7,956 nt of DNA from Candidatus Omnitrophota bacterium (GTDB taxonomy: Bacteria; Omnitrophota; Gorgyraeia; Kaelpiales; Kaelpiaceae): the NCBI GenBank assembly GCA_028717465.1, contig JAQUNS010000026.1:1-7956 (forward strand), written 5' to 3'. Positions within the stretch are counted from its first letter, which is position 1. Every line of letters begins with the position of its first letter. The position numbers were made by a program, and so were the translations under genes. Shown here piece after piece: positions 6,038-7,956 of the stretch. A model generated the notes under the pieces. The model had not been told where the DNA came from. It ran no database searches and was given only the letters and a program-made list of their open reading frames with translations.

Positions 6038-7956
6038 GGCAAAGCCTCAATCTCTTTTTTTATGATATCGACGGCATGCTCAATGCCGTTTATATTTCTG
6101 CCGCCTGCTTTTACAAAATCCGCCCTACCGCCGCCGCCGCCCTCAATCACGCCAGATATTTTTTTTATCAGATTACGGGCATCAAAACCTCTTTCGATTA
6201 AATCTGCGGTTATGCCGATAACAAGCTGAATTTTATCCTCAATAGAGTATAGCACAATAACTGAATTGCTTTTAGACTTAACTTTTATCCTGTCCAGCAG
6301 ATTAGAAATATAATCTATATCCTTATCCAGCTTAACCGCTATAAAAGCGGTGTTTTTAATCATGCTGGACTGAGAGATCAACTTTGCAGCCTCTGCATCA
6401 ATGTCCTGTTGGGCAAACTTTACTTTGTATGCTAAAGCTATGCGCTGTGATTCCATCAGCTCTTCTATCTTTTTAACTGCCCCAGATTCATCGACCACAA
6501 GAGAATCCAAAAGATGCCGCAAAAGAGACTCTTTCTCCTGGACATACTTCAATGCTTTATAACCGGTTATTGCCTCTATTCTCCTTATGCCCCCGGAAGA
6601 TGATGTCTCCGCTGTTATTTTAAAAAAACCTATCTCTCCTGTAGAGGAGACATGAGATCCTGCGCACAGCTCGCTGCTAAGCGAAGCAATATTTACAACC
6701 CTGACTTCATCTTGATACTTTTCGGTAAACAATGCCAGGGCACCGTCTTTTTTTGCCTGCTCGTAAGAAGTGATTCTGGCGTTTAACTTGCTGTTGGCCA
6801 TTATATAACCGTTTACAAGCTCTTCTACTTTTGCAATTTCGTTTTTAGTCAGCGCTTTAAAATGGTTAAAATCAAACCTTAGCTTATCAGAACCGACATA
6901 AGAACCGGCCTGCTCAATGTGATTACCCAATACAACCCTTAAAGCCGCCTGAAGCAGATGCGTAGCAGTATGGTTTCTGGCTATATCCTCTCTATTCTCT
7001 TTATCTACTACTAAGGTTACCTTGTCGCCTAGACTAAAAGAGCCCTTTTTTGCCTGGATAAAATGCAAGACTCTTTCGTCTAACATTTTAACATCGTAAA
7101 CTTCAGCTTCTGAGCGGCCAAAAAAAACAAAGCCCCTGTCTGCAACCTGGCCTCCCCCTTTGCCATAAAACGGAGTCTGCCCGGTAACAATAACAGCCTT
7201 GCCAGTATCTGTTTTTTTAAGGCTTTTTTCTAAGCCAGGATCAAAAATAGCAATTATTTTTGAATCCGCTTTAAGCCTGTCATAACCTATAAATCCGGTT
7301 GCTTTTAAGTTTTTGAGCATCGCTCTGTCTTTAGAAAAAACCTCTCCCTTTATGTTGCTGGCTGCTTTAGACCTCTGCCTCTGTTCTTCTAAGGCCGCTT
7401 GAAACCCGGGTTGGTCTATATCCAGCCCGTTTTCCTGCGCCACTTTCTTTGTTAATTCATGCGGAAAACCAAATGTATCATAGAGCTGAAAAACGTCCTT
7501 GCCCGCAACGGATTTTTTATGATTTTTTTTAAGGTTTTTAATCAAATAATTAAGTTTTTCAAGGCCGGACTCAACTGTATTGCTAAACTTTTCTTCTTCT
7601 GAGCTGATAACCGCAACGATAGCCTCTTTTTTCTTCTCCAGTTCCGGATAAGCATTTTTCATGACAGAACATACCACAGCTACCAGTTTATATAAAAAAA
7701 GTTCTTTGATGCCGATTTTATTGCCGTGCCAGACGGCTTTCCGTATTACTTTTCTAACTACATAGCCGCGCTCTTCGTTGGACGGCAGTATGCCTTCCGC
7801 AACTGCAAATACCGCAGATCTTACATGATCGGCAACGGCATAAATATCAGAAAGAGATGATTTTTTATTTTTATCTGCAAAAATAATAATTTTGTCAATA
7901 ATCGGTTTAAAGATATCTATTTCGAAATTAGTCTCAACGCCTTGCAGAATAGAAGC
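6034..7956 (-). CDS. alaS: Alanyl-tRNA synthetase, C-terminal 640 residues (cut by window edge)
   Basis: Charges tRNA-Ala with alanine and edits mischarged seryl- and glycyl-tRNA-Ala. The frame is open from the right edge, beginning Ala-Ser-Ile-Leu-Gln-Gly just after the motif 3 region of the catalytic core. The N-terminal ~235 residues (aminoacylation motifs 1-3) lie off the window. In the visible part, counted from the edge, come the tRNA-recognition segment (SNEERGYVVRKVIRKA), the editing domain with its zinc site HTATH at 329-333 and Cys431/His435 (98 residues apart from the second His, the same spacing as E. coli), and the C-Ala domain with GGGGGR at 606-611 and KAGGRN. Extrapolated length is about 875, normal for AlaRS. 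A GTG at 7677 begins a shorter frame but conserved sequence continues upstream, so it is not the start. The stop overlaps the hisD ATG. Confidence 0.97.
   Translation of the reverse strand, partial: ASILQGVETNFEIDIFKPIIDKIIIFADKNKKSSLSDIYAVADHVRSAVFAVAEGILPSNEERGYVVRKVIRKAVWHGNKIGIKELFLYKLVAVVCSVMKNAYPELEKKKEAIVAVISSEEEKFSNTVESGLEKLNYLIKNLKKNHKKSVAGKDVFQLYDTFGFPHELTKKVAQENGLDIDQPGFQAALEEQRQRSKAASNIKGEVFSKDRAMLKNLKATGFIGYDRLKADSKIIAIFDPGLEKSLKKTDTGKAVIVTGQTPFYGKGGGQVADRGFVFFGRSEAEVYDVKMLDERVLHFIQAKKGSFSLGDKVTLVVDKENREDIARNHTATHLLQAALRVVLGNHIEQAGSYVGSDKLRFDFNHFKALTKNEIAKVEELVNGYIMANSKLNARITSYEQAKKDGALALFTEKYQDEVRVVNIASLSSELCAGSHVSSTGEIGFFKITAETSSSGGIRRIEAITGYKALKYVQEKESLLRHLLDSLVVDESGAVKKIEELMESQRIALAYKVKFAQQDIDAEAAKLISQSSMIKNTAFIAVKLDKDIDYISNLLDRIKVKSKSNSVIVLYSIEDKIQLVIGITADLIERGFDARNLIKKISGVIEGGGGGRADFVKAGGRNINGIEHAVDIIKKEIEALP

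Noticed and set aside
6034..7677. GTG at 7677 as the start of alaS
   Set aside because: The frame stays open for another 93 codons to the window edge and these encode conserved AlaRS sequence, so the true start is outside the window.
1..7956. A novel defence, mobile or other undescribed multi-gene system
   Set aside because: All but one of the genes are recognised housekeeping or amino acid biosynthesis genes. No direct-repeat array, transposase, integrase, toxin-antitoxin pair or unexplained long non-coding stretch was seen.

Overview
The window is a tightly packed, AT-rich bacterial region with every convincing gene on the minus strand, so transcription runs from high to low coordinates. 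The AGGAGG-type ribosome binding sites, a sigma70-type promoter, bacterial S2 and AlaRS, and an operon of biosynthetic genes all say Bacteria. I cannot place it more precisely. The gene content and compactness would fit an uncultured Gram-negative lineage such as Omnitrophota or a relative, but that is a guess.

In transcription order the window holds: the last 640 codons of alaS (alanyl-tRNA synthetase, 5' end beyond the right edge); hisD, hisB, hisA and hisI (histidine biosynthesis); trpE and trpG (anthranilate synthase); a 107-residue basic helical protein I do not recognise; and the first 167 codons of rpsB (ribosomal protein S2, 3' end beyond the left edge). From alaS to trpG the genes mostly overlap: ATGA junctions at alaS/hisD, hisD/hisB and trpE/trpG, and 20-23 bp overlaps at hisA/hisI and hisI/trpE. 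The only gap is 72 bp before hisA. This looks like one polycistronic unit that mixes a translation enzyme with histidine and tryptophan genes. rpsB stands apart: a strong promoter lies about 60 bp upstream of its TTG start, with a hairpin and T-run at the very start of the predicted leader.

The most notable point is trpE. Its reading frame is full length and well conserved on both sides, but an in-frame TAA at 2443-2445 (codon 214) splits it in the linker between the N-terminal regulatory domain and the chorismate-binding domain. It may be a recent nonsense mutation, a sequence error, a readthrough site or a natural split. A second oddity is a histidinol dehydrogenase about 17 residues shorter than the E. 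coli enzyme at one internal point, with all catalytic residues kept.

HisD, HisB, HisA and HisI cover the last step and several middle steps of histidine synthesis. hisG, hisE, hisH, hisF and hisC are not in the window and must lie elsewhere if the pathway is complete. TrpE and TrpG make anthranilate; the later trp genes are also absent here. I see no mobile element, CRISPR array, tRNA or rRNA, and nothing resembling a defence or other novel multi-gene system.
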